In this document: positions 13,430-22,464 of the stretch, piece by piece
Numbering within the stretch: the stretch's first letter is position 1
Layout: every line of letters begins with the position of its first letter
DNA from: Bacteroidota bacterium
GTDB lineage: Bacteria; Bacteroidota; Bacteroidia; Bacteroidales; Paludibacteraceae
Assembly: GCA_023459355.1 (NCBI GenBank)
Contig: JAEWUM010000057.1
Coordinates: 25,843-89,842, forward strand
Direction of reading: 5' to 3'
Length of the DNA: 64,000 nt
Notes under the pieces: generated by a model
Seen by the model: the letters and a program-made list of their open reading frames with translations, nothing else
The model's database searches: none
Told to the model about the DNA's origin: nothing
Position numbers and translations under genes: made by a program

Positions 13430-14272
13430 TTAAACGTGCTTTTCTGCATGATAAGAAGACCTCACAAAAGGTCCGCTTTCAACGAATCTGAAACCCTTCT
13501 TCAGAGCAATTTCCTTATATTCTTTGAATTTATCGGGATGAATATAGGCTGAAACCGGTGCGTGTTTGCGTGATGGCTGCATATACTGGCCGATAGTTAG
13601 AATTGAGCAATTGTGTGTCAGCGCATCATCCATCAATTCCAGAATTTCTTCTTCTGTTTCGCCCAGTCCGAGCATGATACCTGTTTTAGCTCTGAATCCC
13701 CTGGATGCAATGTGTTCAATCACTTTCAGACTTGTATCGTATTTAGCTTTGGTACGAATCTGGGGAGTAAGTCGTCTGACTGTTTCGAGGTTATGCGAAA
13801 TTACATTGGGTTTTTCTGCAATAATCAGGTCAATTAATTCAGTATTACCACTGAAATCAGGAATCAGCACTTCTAATGTAGTGCCGGGGTTGGTTGTTTT
13901 GATTGCCCGAATGGTTTCAGCCCAGAAGCCGGCACCAGCATCCGGCAGGTCATCGCGGTCGACTGATGTTATAACCGTATGCCTCAGATTTAATTGCTTG
14001 ATTGTATCGGCCACTTTCTGCGGTTCAGCAGGGTCGGGTGGAAGCGGGCGCCCGGTGATGGTGTTGCAAAATTTGCAGGCGCGTGTACAAATATCTCCCA
14101 GGATCATCAGGGTGGCAGTGCCTCTGCTCCAGCATTCACTTTGATTCGGACAACGGCCACTGGTGCAGATGGTATTTAGCCCTTTTTCCTTGATAAGTCC
14201 GTGTACATTGGCATATTTTGCTTCACTGTATAATTTATTGCGTAACCATTCAGGTTTGCGTACATGTTCCAT
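13430..14272 (-). CDS. lipA: Lipoyl synthase
   Basis: Radical SAM enzyme that inserts two sulfurs into protein-bound octanoyl groups to make lipoyl cofactor. It shows the auxiliary-cluster motif C-x4-C-x5-C (CTSGRCPNQSEC, residues ~36-47) and the radical SAM motif C-x3-C-x2-C (CTRACKFC, ~62-69), followed by SVDRDDLPDAGA and LEVLIPDFSG, both typical. The serine near the C-terminus (VRSSYHA), which contributes to the auxiliary cluster in known enzymes, is present. 280 aa is a normal length. Its start overlaps the end of the upstream 7TM-AraC gene by 23 bp, so the two are probably read from one transcript. Confidence 0.95.
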   Translation of the reverse strand: MEHVRKPEWLRNKLYSEAKYANVHGLIKEKGLNTICTSGRCPNQSECWSRGTATLMILGDICTRACKFCNTITGRPLPPDPAEPQKVADTIKQLNLRHTVITSVDRDDLPDAGAGFWAETIRAIKTTNPGTTLEVLIPDFSGNTELIDLIIAEKPNVISHNLETVRRLTPQIRTKAKYDTSLKVIEHIASRGFRAKTGIMLGLGETEEEILELMDDALTHNCSILTIGQYMQPSRKHAPVSAYIHPDKFKEYKEIALKKGFRFVESGPFVRSSYHAEKHV

Positions 14273-15425
14273 AATTTATTTTTTTTAATAACGAATTCTT
14301 CAGTTCGGTAACCGACATGCCGGTCATGTTTTTAATAACCCGCTTCAGTGAGTCAGCCGAACTGAATCCACATTTTTCCGCCAGAATCTGATTCGTGGCA
14401 GAAGGATCTTTGAGTATGACTCTTTTAACCTCTTCAACCCTGAAATTGTTCACAAAGGTACAAAAATTCTGGTGGTAATGTTGATTGATGAGGTGGGAAA
14501 TATAAGTCCGGTTAGTTCCTGTAATGTTGGCTAAATCAACAATGGTGAGGCTTTCATTCAGGTAGATCTTCTGTTCTTCAAACAGATGTATGATTTTGTT
14601 AATGAGTATATTTCCGGATAACTCCAATTGTGCTTGTTCTTCGTGTGTTGAACTGTCAGGCTCTTCCGGTAAAACAGAGGCAAGTTGATAAACCGATTTT
14701 TGTTTGTATCCCATGTAGCCGACTATAAATAATAAACCGCTGAAAATTATGGATGCAACTCCGGTCAAAGTCAGTTCGTTTTTAAAGAAATCCCTGCCCA
14801 AAGAGGCTATAATTACAGAAAATATACCGGTAAGTATCATCGATATATTTAGAATTTTTACATTTCGATTTTTTCCATCTTCAATATCGGAATAAAATTG
14901 TTCAGCTTTGGAAGCATATTGTTTCAAGAGTCTGGAGCTTTCTATCATTAAAAATAATACCTGCACAATAAATAAAAATCGCATAGAAAAAAGAATGTTT
15001 TTTACAAACCTGAAAATGGGTGATTCTGGTGTAATGTTTTTCTCGAAAATCCAGATTTTAAAATCGGCAAAACCTCCAATCAATATGCCGGCAGTGTATA
15101 GAAGAACTAATACAGCAGGAATTATAAAAAATTTCCAATGGATGCTCCAGGAAAACTTTTCATCAACAGTCAGTAGTCTTAAATATACATAATACATCGG
15201 ATATACAATCAGCGATGAAAATTGATATAAAGGGTCGATATAAGGGTAGATTTCTTTCAGCGGGTAATAAAATACAAAGTGGGAGAAATATACAATACTG
15301 GCAAAAATCATGAATTTACCGAGAAAAGTTCTCGCAGGACTAACATTTCGGCCAGGTATGTTGAGAAGAATTGCCCAAAACAAAGTGACATATACCGGAT
15401 TTAATAATAGTATAGTTTTTATCAT
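14250..15425 (-). CDS. Membrane-anchored AraC-family regulator (7TM + HTH)
   Basis: A 391-residue protein with about seven N-terminal hydrophobic segments (from LLLNPVYVTLFWAILLNI to VASIIFSGLLFIVGYMGY), a polar linker with an EEPDSSTHEEQ stretch, and a C-terminal AraC-type DNA-binding domain (LTIVDLANITGTNRTYISHL, then NQILAEKCGFSSADSLKRVI). The architecture matches the gene at 9028. It overlaps lipA downstream by 23 bp. A 17-bp repeat pair with 21-bp spacing lies 40 bp upstream of its start, between it and a -7 box that points the other way, a layout like autoregulating AraC genes. Ligand unknown. Confidence 0.85.
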   Translation of the reverse strand: MIKTILLLNPVYVTLFWAILLNIPGRNVSPARTFLGKFMIFASIVYFSHFVFYYPLKEIYPYIDPLYQFSSLIVYPMYYVYLRLLTVDEKFSWSIHWKFFIIPAVLVLLYTAGILIGGFADFKIWIFEKNITPESPIFRFVKNILFSMRFLFIVQVLFLMIESSRLLKQYASKAEQFYSDIEDGKNRNVKILNISMILTGIFSVIIASLGRDFFKNELTLTGVASIIFSGLLFIVGYMGYKQKSVYQLASVLPEEPDSSTHEEQAQLELSGNILINKIIHLFEEQKIYLNESLTIVDLANITGTNRTYISHLINQHYHQNFCTFVNNFRVEEVKRVILKDPSATNQILAEKCGFSSADSLKRVIKNMTGMSVTELKNSLLKKINYGTCTQT

Positions 15426-15464
15426 AAGCTGAAATTTGGTACAAACGTACTAAAAAAAAGATAG

Positions 15465-15502
15465 TTTTTACCAATTGTCCTCTTTTTTTTACCAATTGTC
15501 CT
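15465..15502 (+). promoter_or_regulatory. Direct repeat pair, candidate AraC-type operator
   Basis: Two identical 17-bp copies of TTTTTACCAATTGTCCT at 15465-15481 and 15486-15502 are spaced 21 bp start-to-start. They lie between the start of the 7TM-AraC gene (minus strand) and a -7 box TACTTTTG at 15524-15531 on the plus strand; the second copy meets the expected -33 region. Likely the binding site of the neighbouring regulator, by inference. Confidence 0.55.
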
Positions 15503-15523
15503 GCCTGAAATTAATTTACATTT

Positions 15524-15665
15524 TACTTTTGCAACAGATTGTTACATCAGACATATTTGGAATAATTTCGAAATCGTGTACAACACTTGATTATATACAA
15601 CCGAGAATTTTTCTGATAGTTTAACGACCCGGGAATTAATTTAGTTCCCGGGTTCTTTTATTAAT
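15524..15665 (+). ncRNA. Candidate small RNA between the AraC-type gene and ispE
   Basis: A -7 box TACTTTTG (15524-15531) is followed about 95 bp later by a terminator-like hairpin: perfect 9-bp GC-rich stem ACCCGGGAA/TTCCCGGGT (15627-15635 with 15645-15653), 9-nt loop, then a T-rich tail. No open frame with a credible start lies between. The hairpin would end this transcript before the separate -7 box of ispE. A short transcript of roughly 120 nt is therefore possible; alternatively this is an attenuated ispE leader. No known RNA family was recognised. Confidence 0.35.
15627..15660 (+). terminator. Rho-independent terminator-like hairpin
   Basis: Stem arms 15627-15635 and 15645-15653 are perfectly complementary and are followed by TTCTTTTATTAATT. 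It would stop plus-strand transcription entering from 15524 before ispE. Confidence 0.6.
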
Positions 15666-15674
15666 TATTATTGC

Positions 15675-15682
15675 TATTTTTG
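15675..15682 (+). promoter_or_regulatory. -7 promoter box of ispE
   Basis: TATTTTTG fits TAnnTTTG and lies 58 bp upstream of the ispE ATG, just past the hairpin at 15627-15653. Confidence 0.4.
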
Positions 15683-15739
15683 CAGTCATCAATACAATAT
15701 CTCGTCATATATTATATAAAACATATTCAGTAAATTAAC

Positions 15740-16567
15740 ATGCACCTGTTGCCTAATGCCAAAATAAACATTGGATTGAATGTCGTTGAAAAGAGGCCAG
15801 ACGGTTATCATAATATCGAAACTGTGTTTTATCCAATCGGACTGAAAGATGAGTTGTATGTTGCGAAGAGCGAAATTGTTTATTCACGCAAGATCGACTA
15901 CAGCCTGGAAGTTTTTGGGACTGAGGTAACTGATAATCCGGAAAAGAATTTGATAATCAAAGCACTGCGTTTGATTCAGAAAGATTTTGATATCGAGCCG
16001 GTTGATATTCAATTGCGTAAAAATATTCCTTTTGGAGCCGGACTTGGAGGTGGTTCTTCTGATGCGGCATTTATGCTGAAAGCGCTGAATGAGTTGTTTG
16101 ACCTGCATCTTTCTGATGGCGAATTGGAAAAATACGCGGTGAAACTGGGCGCTGATTGTCCGGTTTTTATTCGAAACAGCCCCATATTTGCCAGTGGAAT
16201 AGGGGATGTGTTTTCTCCCGTTGATATCTCATTAGCGGGTTATCATTTTGTGTTGGTTAAACCGGATGTACATGTTCCCACACCGGAGGCCTATGCGTCT
16301 GTTACTCCCCGTCATCCCGAAAATAAGATATCTGAAATAATTAAAGAACCGGTTTCCGAATGGAAAAAGTACCTGAAAAATGATTTTGAGCCGGCTGTAT
16401 TTAATAAATATCCGGTTATTAAAGATATTAAAGATACTTTGTATAATATGGGGGCTGTTTATGCATCCATGTCAGGATCAGGTTCATCGGTCTATGGTTT
16501 GTTTGAGGATATACCCGACGGTTTAAAAACGTTTGAAAAGTATTTCATTTTTGTTGATAGCTTTTGA
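15740..16567 (+). CDS. ispE: 4-diphosphocytidyl-2-C-methyl-D-erythritol kinase
   Basis: GHMP-family kinase that phosphorylates CDP-methylerythritol in the MEP route to isoprenoids. It begins with the family signature PNAKINIGLNVVEKRPDGYH, carries the ATP-binding glycine loop IPFGAGLGGGSSDAAF (~92-107), and ends with the MSGSGSSVYGLF motif (~243-254). Length of 275 aa is typical. It implies the non-mevalonate pathway, which also supplies the side chain for the menaquinone made by the menA-like gene in this window. dnaB starts 62 bp downstream on the same strand. Confidence 0.95.
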   Translation: MHLLPNAKINIGLNVVEKRPDGYHNIETVFYPIGLKDELYVAKSEIVYSRKIDYSLEVFGTEVTDNPEKNLIIKALRLIQKDFDIEPVDIQLRKNIPFGAGLGGGSSDAAFMLKALNELFDLHLSDGELEKYAVKLGADCPVFIRNSPIFASGIGDVFSPVDISLAGYHFVLVKPDVHVPTPEAYASVTPRHPENKISEIIKEPVSEWKKYLKNDFEPAVFNKYPVIKDIKDTLYNMGAVYASMSGSGSSVYGLFEDIPDGLKTFEKYFIFVDSF

Positions 16568-16629
16568 TATTTCTGTATTGACCTTGCAGGTAAAAAGTGT
16601 AAATTTGCCTTCCATTTAATAATTCAATC

Positions 16630-18180
16630 ATGGCGGAAAAAAGACCGTACAATAATAAACGACAGAATCAGTCACCGATAATTGCAGCTAACGAATTTGG
16701 GAAACTTCCGCCACAGGCGCCTGAACTGGAAGAGGCAGTGCTGGGCGCTATCATGCTCGAAACGGATGCTTATTCGATGGTGTCGGAAATTCTCAAACCG
16801 GAATGTTTTTATAAAATTGCCCATCAACGGATTTTTGAAGCTATTCAATCGCTGGCTGTTCATCAGCAACCGGTCGATATGCATACTGTGACGGAGCAGC
16901 TCCGCAAAGACGGGACCATTGATGAAGTTGGTGGACCTTATTATATTACCCTGCTTACTGCTAAAGTCAATTCAGCGGCGCATCTTGAGTACCATGCCAG
17001 GATCATCGTTCAAAAATATCTGGCCAGGGAATTAATCCGCGTTTCTTCAGAGATTCAGACCAAGGCATTCGATGACAAAACGGACGTGGACGATCTCATG
17101 CAGGAAGCAGAGGGAATGTTATTTGAGATTTCACAGCGTAACCTGAAAAAAGATGTCGTTCAAATCAACCCGGTGATTGAAGAAGCGAGAAACCGGATGA
17201 TTCAGGCGGCTAAAAAACAGGGAGCAAGTGGTGTTCCAAGTGGTTTTCACAGTTTGGATAAAATTACATCCGGTTGGCAACGGTCGGATTTAATAATCAT
17301 TGCTGCCCGTCCCGCTATGGGAAAAACGGCCTTTATTCTTTCTATGGCCAAAAACATGGCGGTCGATTACAATTCTCCTGTTGCCGTATTTTCCCTTGAA
17401 ATGTCGAATGTGCAGTTGGTGAACCGTTTGATCATGAATGTTTGTCAACTTGAAGGCGAAAAAATTAAGAACGGTCAGTTAGATGCCTACGAATGGGAAA
17501 AGTTTGACAGAGACGTAACGCAATTGATGGATGCACCGGTTTTTATCGATGATACCCCCAGTTTATCTATATTTGAACTGAGAAGTAAAGCGCGCAGGTT
17601 AGTACGGGAACATAAAATACAGTGCATTATCATCGACTACCTTCAGTTGATGAATGCATCAGGAATGAGTTTCGGGAGCAGGGAGCAGGAAGTTAGTATT
17701 ATTTCCCGGTCTTTGAAAGGACTGGCTAAGGAGCTGGATATTCCCATCATTGCACTTTCTCAGTTGAACCGCGGGGTGGAAGGTCGTACCGGGATTGAAG
17801 GAAAGCGTCCGCAGTTGTCCGACCTGCGTGAATCCGGAGCCATTGAGCAGGATGCCGACATGGTTTGCTTTATTCACCGTCCTGAATATTATAAGCTTAC
17901 TGAAGACGCGCAAGGAAACTCTCTGTTGGGTATTGCCGAAATTATTGTGGCAAAACATCGTAACGGTGCTACCGGTGATGTTCAGCTGAAGTTCAAGAAT
18001 GTATATGCCAAATTCATGAACAAAGATGACGATGATGATGAAAACAGTCCGGTACACGGAGGATACCAGACCATTTCATCTAAAATGAACGACAGCAGTT
18101 TCAATGGACATGCAAATAATGCATTTGGTTCGGGTTCGCCATTTGGCGGATATGCAAAAAGTGATGAAACACCGTTTTAG
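16630..18180 (+). CDS. dnaB: Replicative DNA helicase DnaB
   Basis: Hexameric helicase of the replication fork. The N-terminal helical domain starts at PPQAPELEEAVLGAIM; the RecA-type motor carries Walker A ARPAMGKTAF (Lys232), the H2/Walker B region IIIDYLQLM, the LSQLNRGVEGR segment and the arginine-rich SDLRESGAIEQDADMV motif. The C-terminal ~50 residues after the motor are acidic and then Gly/Ser/Asn-rich, a probably disordered tail. 516 aa is normal. No intein is present. The 3' end is followed by a stem-loop shared with the convergent transporter gene. Confidence 0.96.
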   Translation: MAEKRPYNNKRQNQSPIIAANEFGKLPPQAPELEEAVLGAIMLETDAYSMVSEILKPECFYKIAHQRIFEAIQSLAVHQQPVDMHTVTEQLRKDGTIDEVGGPYYITLLTAKVNSAAHLEYHARIIVQKYLARELIRVSSEIQTKAFDDKTDVDDLMQEAEGMLFEISQRNLKKDVVQINPVIEEARNRMIQAAKKQGASGVPSGFHSLDKITSGWQRSDLIIIAARPAMGKTAFILSMAKNMAVDYNSPVAVFSLEMSNVQLVNRLIMNVCQLEGEKIKNGQLDAYEWEKFDRDVTQLMDAPVFIDDTPSLSIFELRSKARRLVREHKIQCIIIDYLQLMNASGMSFGSREQEVSIISRSLKGLAKELDIPIIALSQLNRGVEGRTGIEGKRPQLSDLRESGAIEQDADMVCFIHRPEYYKLTEDAQGNSLLGIAEIIVAKHRNGATGDVQLKFKNVYAKFMNKDDDDDENSPVHGGYQTISSKMNDSSFNGHANNAFGSGSPFGGYAKSDETPF

Positions 18181-18198
18181 TGAATAGTGAATAAAGAT

Positions 18199-18234
18199 TA
18201 GTGGTTAGTAAAAAAAATAAACCACTAACCACTA
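18199..18234. terminator. Bidirectional terminator-like hairpin
   Basis: Arms TAGTGGTTAGT (18199-18209) and ACTAACCACTA (18224-18234) are perfectly complementary over 11 bp with an A-rich loop. An overlapping alternative pairing, GAATAGTG at 18182-18189 with CACTATTC at 18230-18237, competes for the right arm. It sits between the convergent dnaB and NupG-type transporter genes, covering the latter's stop codon. Confidence 0.5.
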
Positions 18235-19476
18235 TTCGCTAACAGTCTGTTTCTCGTGTTTATGTTTGAATAAGATCGCAAACAGAATGGCGATAACAGC
18301 AGCATAAGCGGCAAAGGTAAACCAGATACCTTCCCAGTTTTTCATGCCGTCAACCATGAAGTATTTGTCGATAATTACTCCGCTGGCAAAACTGCCAATC
18401 ATGGCGCCAAATCCATTTGTCATCATCATAAACAGCCCCTGAGCGCTGGATCGGATTGATGTGTCGGTAGTTGTTTCGATAAACAAAGAACCGGAAATAT
18501 TGAAGAAATCGAAGGCCATTCCGTAAACCACCATCGAAAGAATGAGCATCCAGAGACGATCATCGGGATTTCCGAATCCGAATAAAGCAAATCGAAGTAC
18601 CCAGGCAACCATACTCATCAGCATCACGTTTTTAATACCAAACTTTTTTAGGAAGAATGGAATTGCCAGAATGAATAATGTTTCAGAAATCTGAGAGATA
18701 GACATAATGATGGTGGAATATCTCACTACAAAAGATTCAGCATACTGAGGAATATTTTTAAAATCATCCAGGAAAGTATCACCGTACATGTTGGTCAATT
18801 GCAGGGCAGCACCCAAAAACATGGAGAAAATAAAGAAAAGGGCCATTTTATAATTGGCAAAAAGTTTAAAAGCCTTCAAGCCCAACGAGTCAACCAGGTT
18901 GATTTCTTTCTTACCTTTTAATGGAGGAGGACAAGCAGGCAGTGTAAAAGAATACACTCCCAACACCAATGAAAATATAGCTGAAAGGTAAAACTGAACT
19001 TCTGTCGCTTTATTCCCGGTAAGATTTGTAATCCACATGGCCGCAATAAAGCCAATGGTTCCCCACACCCTGATAGGCGGAAAGACTTTTACCACATCAT
19101 ATCCATGAGATTTTAAGGCATTGTAGGCAACTGAATTTGAAAGGGCGATGGTTGGCATATAAAAGGTCATGGCAACCAGCATAACCCAAAAGAAAGTGCC
19201 AGGATCATTCACTCTGCTTAATGAAAAAATGGCAATACCACTCAAAATATGGAGAATACCATATAGTTTTTCTGCATTTACCCATTTGTCGGCAACGATG
19301 CCAAAAAGTGCCGGCATAAAGACGGATGCAATTCCAAGAGTTGAAAATACGGCGCCGAAATCTGCGCCTCCCCATTTGCGGTTTTCAAACCAATATACAC
19401 CAATGGTAATCAACCAGGCTCCCCATATCATAAATTGAAGGAAGCTCATAATCGTAAGTCTGAGTTTTAATCCCAT
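18232..19476 (-). CDS. NupG-type nucleoside:H+ symporter (MFS)
   Basis: Inner-membrane transporter of the major facilitator superfamily, 414 aa with about twelve hydrophobic segments. The N-terminus (LRLTIMSFLQFMIWGAWLIT) and the FGIVADKWVNAEKLYGILH loop after helix 2 match the nucleoside permease NupG/XapB branch. It probably imports nucleosides with protons for salvage; specificity within nucleosides cannot be read from sequence. It stands alone, convergent with dnaB and divergent from rho. Homologues in Bacteroidota are often annotated simply as MFS transporter or nucleoside permease. Confidence 0.85.
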   Translation of the reverse strand: MGLKLRLTIMSFLQFMIWGAWLITIGVYWFENRKWGGADFGAVFSTLGIASVFMPALFGIVADKWVNAEKLYGILHILSGIAIFSLSRVNDPGTFFWVMLVAMTFYMPTIALSNSVAYNALKSHGYDVVKVFPPIRVWGTIGFIAAMWITNLTGNKATEVQFYLSAIFSLVLGVYSFTLPACPPPLKGKKEINLVDSLGLKAFKLFANYKMALFFIFSMFLGAALQLTNMYGDTFLDDFKNIPQYAESFVVRYSTIIMSISQISETLFILAIPFFLKKFGIKNVMLMSMVAWVLRFALFGFGNPDDRLWMLILSMVVYGMAFDFFNISGSLFIETTTDTSIRSSAQGLFMMMTNGFGAMIGSFASGVIIDKYFMVDGMKNWEGIWFTFAAYAAVIAILFAILFKHKHEKQTVSE

Positions 19477-19523
19477 TTTTCTAATTTATATAAGCATTTT
19501 ATGCACGCAAATTTAGACAAAAC

Positions 19524-19554
19524 TTTGTTATTTCAAAATATTAATTTACCTTTG
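19524..19554 (+). promoter_or_regulatory. rho promoter
   Basis: TTTG (19524-19527), 19 bp, then TACCTTTG (19547-19554) is a full match to the Bacteroidota -33/-7 arrangement. It implies a leader of about 130 nt before the rho ATG at 19694, long enough for autoregulation by attenuation as known for rho in other bacteria. Confidence 0.65.
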
Positions 19555-19693
19555 CAGCATATTTCTGTTCTTATAAGAAGCAAACCTGCTTTACATCAAC
19601 CGATATAAAATACATTATTAAATTATTATTATTACAAACGTTTAGATCCACTTTACGATTAAACTGTCCGGATAAACGTACTTGCAAAACTTT

Positions 19694-21580
19694 ATGAGTA
19701 ATTACAACCTCACCCAGCTTGAGTCAAAAGATATGACTGAGCTAAAAAAGATTGCGGCTGAACTGGAATTAAAAGTTTCCAATTCTGTTTCACAACAACA
19801 ACTTGTTTACGATATTCTTGATCGCCAGGCTGTTGTCAATTCTCAACTGAAAGCCGCCAAAGAAAAGAGTAATCCCCAGAAGGGAAAAAGATCAAGGGTT
19901 TCACTAAAGAAAAATACTGATCAGAAAGTCATGACGGCAACAGGTAAGAAAACAGTTCAGGCTGATGAACCGGAGAAAAAGGCGCCTGTTGAAGAGAAGA
20001 AAAAAGAATCAATCACCCTAAAACCCAAAACAGTAAAGAAACCGGAACCAGAAGAAAAACCAGTTCAGCCTGAAGTTCCCGTTGTTGCTGAACCGGAAAA
20101 CAAGGCAAAACAACAAAAAAAGCGTACAGCTAAAAAAACAGCTAAGGTTACAGTAGAAGAGAATAAGGGAGGGGCAGAACCGGTTATGGCTCAACAAACT
20201 CCTGTTCAGGAGACTCCTGTAAAAGAAGAAACTTCGAATACTGAAAATGAAACCGGCACCGGCACGCATGAAATCGTATTAGAAAAAAAACATGACAAAA
20301 ATCCGGAAACAACTCCCCAGCAACCTGCTGAAAATACTGAGCAACCTGCACAGGAAAATAACAACCACCAAAACGGACATTATAAAAACGGACATCAGCA
20401 AAATAACAATCGTCCGAAATTCAACCCACAGAAACCTGACAAACAATATGATTTCGATGGTATTCTGGAAGGAACCGGTACATTGGATATGGTTGCCGAC
20501 GGATATGGATTTTTACGTTCTGCCGACTATAACTACCTGAGTTCTCCGGATGATATTTATGTGTCTCAATCACAAATTAAGTTATTCGGACTGAAACCGG
20601 GTGATACGGTAACCGGCTCGATTCGTCCGCCCAAAGAAGGTGAAAAGTATTTTCCGCTGATTCGTGTAAATAAAATTAATGGCCGCAGTCCGGAATATGT
20701 GCGCGACCGTGTACCTTTTGAGCACTTGACTCCTTTGTTTCCGGATGAGAAATTTACTTTATGCTCGGGCAAAAGAGATCCGTTATCAGTTCGTATGGTC
20801 GATTTGTTTTCTCCTATCGGAAAAGGTCAGCGTGGTTTGATTGTGGCTCAGCCTAAAACTGGTAAAACTGTTTTGCTGAAAGAAATTGCTAATGCCATCG
20901 CATCCAATCACCCCGAAGTATATATGATGGTGTTACTGATCGATGAACGTCCGGAAGAGGTAACCGACATGGCCCGCAGTGTAAATGCCGAAGTGATTTC
21001 ATCCACTTTTGATGAGCCGGCAGAAAGACATGTTCGCGTAGCTGCCATGGTACATGAAAAAGCCAAAAGATTAGTGGAATGTGGCCATGATGTGGTGATT
21101 CTGCTTGACTCAATTACCCGTTTAGCGCGTGCTTATAACACATCAGCACCGGCATCAGGTAAAATTCTGTCGGGTGGGGTAGATGCCAATGCCCTTCATA
21201 AACCCAAACGTTTCTTCGGTGCTGCCCGTAATATCGAAAATGGCGGTAGTCTGACTATTATTGCTACTGCGCTGACAGAGACAGGATCCAAAATGGATGA
21301 TGTAATCTTCGAAGAATTCAAAGGTACCGGTAACATGGAATTGCAACTTGATCGTCGTCTGGCGAACAAACGTGTATTCCCTGCTGTTGATATAATGGCA
21401 TCCAGTACCCGCAGGGATGATTTGTTGCTCGATAATGACACCCTGAACCGTATGTGGATTCTGCGTAAATATCTGTCGGATATGAACGCAGTGGAAGCTA
21501 TGGAATTCATGAAAGACCGCATGGAAAGAACAGAAAATAATGAAGAATTCCTTTTGTCGATGATGAGTGAAAGGAAATAA
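19694..21580 (+). CDS. rho: Transcription termination factor Rho with long disordered insertion
   Basis: RNA-dependent ATPase that ends transcription. The Rho N-domain starts at LTQLESKDMTELKKIAAEL; the RNA-binding cold-shock domain begins near residue 255 (DGILEGTGTLDMVADGYGFLRS); the motor has Walker A AQPKTGKTVLLKEI (Lys391) and the LLIDERPEEVTDM segment. Between the N-terminal helices and the CSD lies a ~200-residue low-complexity stretch rich in Lys, Glu, Pro, Gln and Asn, making the protein ~628 aa against ~419 in E. coli. Such insertions are known in Bacteroidota Rho; in Bacteroides thetaiotaomicron this region has been linked to condensate formation. I chose the ATG at 19694 over a TTG four codons upstream. 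Confidence 0.96.
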   Translation: MSNYNLTQLESKDMTELKKIAAELELKVSNSVSQQQLVYDILDRQAVVNSQLKAAKEKSNPQKGKRSRVSLKKNTDQKVMTATGKKTVQADEPEKKAPVEEKKKESITLKPKTVKKPEPEEKPVQPEVPVVAEPENKAKQQKKRTAKKTAKVTVEENKGGAEPVMAQQTPVQETPVKEETSNTENETGTGTHEIVLEKKHDKNPETTPQQPAENTEQPAQENNNHQNGHYKNGHQQNNNRPKFNPQKPDKQYDFDGILEGTGTLDMVADGYGFLRSADYNYLSSPDDIYVSQSQIKLFGLKPGDTVTGSIRPPKEGEKYFPLIRVNKINGRSPEYVRDRVPFEHLTPLFPDEKFTLCSGKRDPLSVRMVDLFSPIGKGQRGLIVAQPKTGKTVLLKEIANAIASNHPEVYMMVLLIDERPEEVTDMARSVNAEVISSTFDEPAERHVRVAAMVHEKAKRLVECGHDVVILLDSITRLARAYNTSAPASGKILSGGVDANALHKPKRFFGAARNIENGGSLTIIATALTETGSKMDDVIFEEFKGTGNMELQLDRRLANKRVFPAVDIMASSTRRDDLLLDNDTLNRMWILRKYLSDMNAVEAMEFMKDRMERTENNEEFLLSMMSERK

Positions 21581-21624
21581 ATATAAGAGTAAATACTTCT
21601 ATTATTAATTAAAAACAAGATTTT

Positions 21625-22371
21625 ATGAAATTACTGGAAGGAAAGGTAGCTATCGTAACCGGAGCTGCACGTGGAATTGGTAAATCGATCGCGTTGAAAC
21701 TTGCAAGTGAAGGTGCTGCTATTGCATTTACAGATTTGAATATCGATGAAAATGCCCTGAACACACAAAAAGAAATTGAAGCGCTGGGTGTGAAAGTGAA
21801 AGCTTATGCTTCGAATGCAGCTAATTTTGACGAAACACACACCGTGGTGGAAGAAATACACAAAGAATTCGGACGAATTGATATTCTGGTTAACAATGCC
21901 GGTATCACCAAAGACGGATTGATGATGCGCATGAGTGAAGCGCAGTGGGATGCTGTTATCAATGTAAACCTGAAATCAGCATTCAACTTTATCCATGCCT
22001 GTACGCCTATCATGATGAAGCAACGTACCGGTTCTATCATCAACATGAGTTCTGTAGTTGGAGTTTCCGGAAATGCCGGACAGGCAAACTATTCTGCTTC
22101 TAAAGCAGGTATGATCGGTTTGGCAAAATCGGTAGCCAAGGAATTGGGCTCAAGAGGTGTTCGCGCCAATGCTATTGCTCCGGGTTTTATCGAAACGGAA
22201 ATGACACATGCGCTGACCGAAGAGCAACGTGCCAAATGGGCTGAAATGATTCCACTTCGCCGTGGAGGCAAGCCGGATGAGGTTGCTAATGTTACTTTGT
22301 TTCTTGCATCAGATCTGTCTTCTTATGTAAGCGGACAGGTAATTCATGTTTGCGGGGGGATGAACACGTAA
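21625..22371 (+). CDS. fabG: 3-oxoacyl-[acyl-carrier-protein] reductase
   Basis: Short-chain dehydrogenase that reduces 3-oxoacyl-ACP with NADPH in fatty-acid elongation. Motifs: cofactor loop TGAARGIGKSIA (~12-23), NNAGITKDGLMMRM, the catalytic Ser in MSSVVG, the YSASKAG pair (Tyr/Lys ~155-159), and PGFIETEMTHAL. Length of 248 aa and the NAGITKD segment are characteristic of FabG rather than a general SDR. It follows rho by 44 bp and could be partly cotranscribed. A palindrome and a tandem repeat fill the gap to the convergent clpB. Confidence 0.93.
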   Translation: MKLLEGKVAIVTGAARGIGKSIALKLASEGAAIAFTDLNIDENALNTQKEIEALGVKVKAYASNAANFDETHTVVEEIHKEFGRIDILVNNAGITKDGLMMRMSEAQWDAVINVNLKSAFNFIHACTPIMMKQRTGSIINMSSVVGVSGNAGQANYSASKAGMIGLAKSVAKELGSRGVRANAIAPGFIETEMTHALTEEQRAKWAEMIPLRRGGKPDEVANVTLFLASDLSSYVSGQVIHVCGGMNT

Positions 22372-22418
22372 TTAGCGTAAAACGTAAAACGGATATTGTT
22401 GAACGGAAAACAAATGTT

Positions 22419-22446
22419 GTAGAGACAGGGCATGCCCTGTCTCTAC
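22419..22446. repeat. Perfect 28-bp palindrome
   Basis: The two 14-nt arms (22419-22432 and 22433-22446) are exact reverse complements; the left arm is GTAGAGACAGGGCA. It has no loop nucleotides beyond the central bases. It lies between the convergent fabG and clpB genes and could act as a terminator or be one copy of a dispersed palindromic repeat; copy number cannot be judged from this window. Confidence 0.7.
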
Positions 22447-22464
22447 GTTGTTTTAATGCATTTT

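Noticed and set aside
13566..14144. 192-codon plus-strand frame inside lipA
   Set aside because: Antisense shadow of a strongly conserved gene; composition is Ser/Arg/Ile-rich with no domain pattern.
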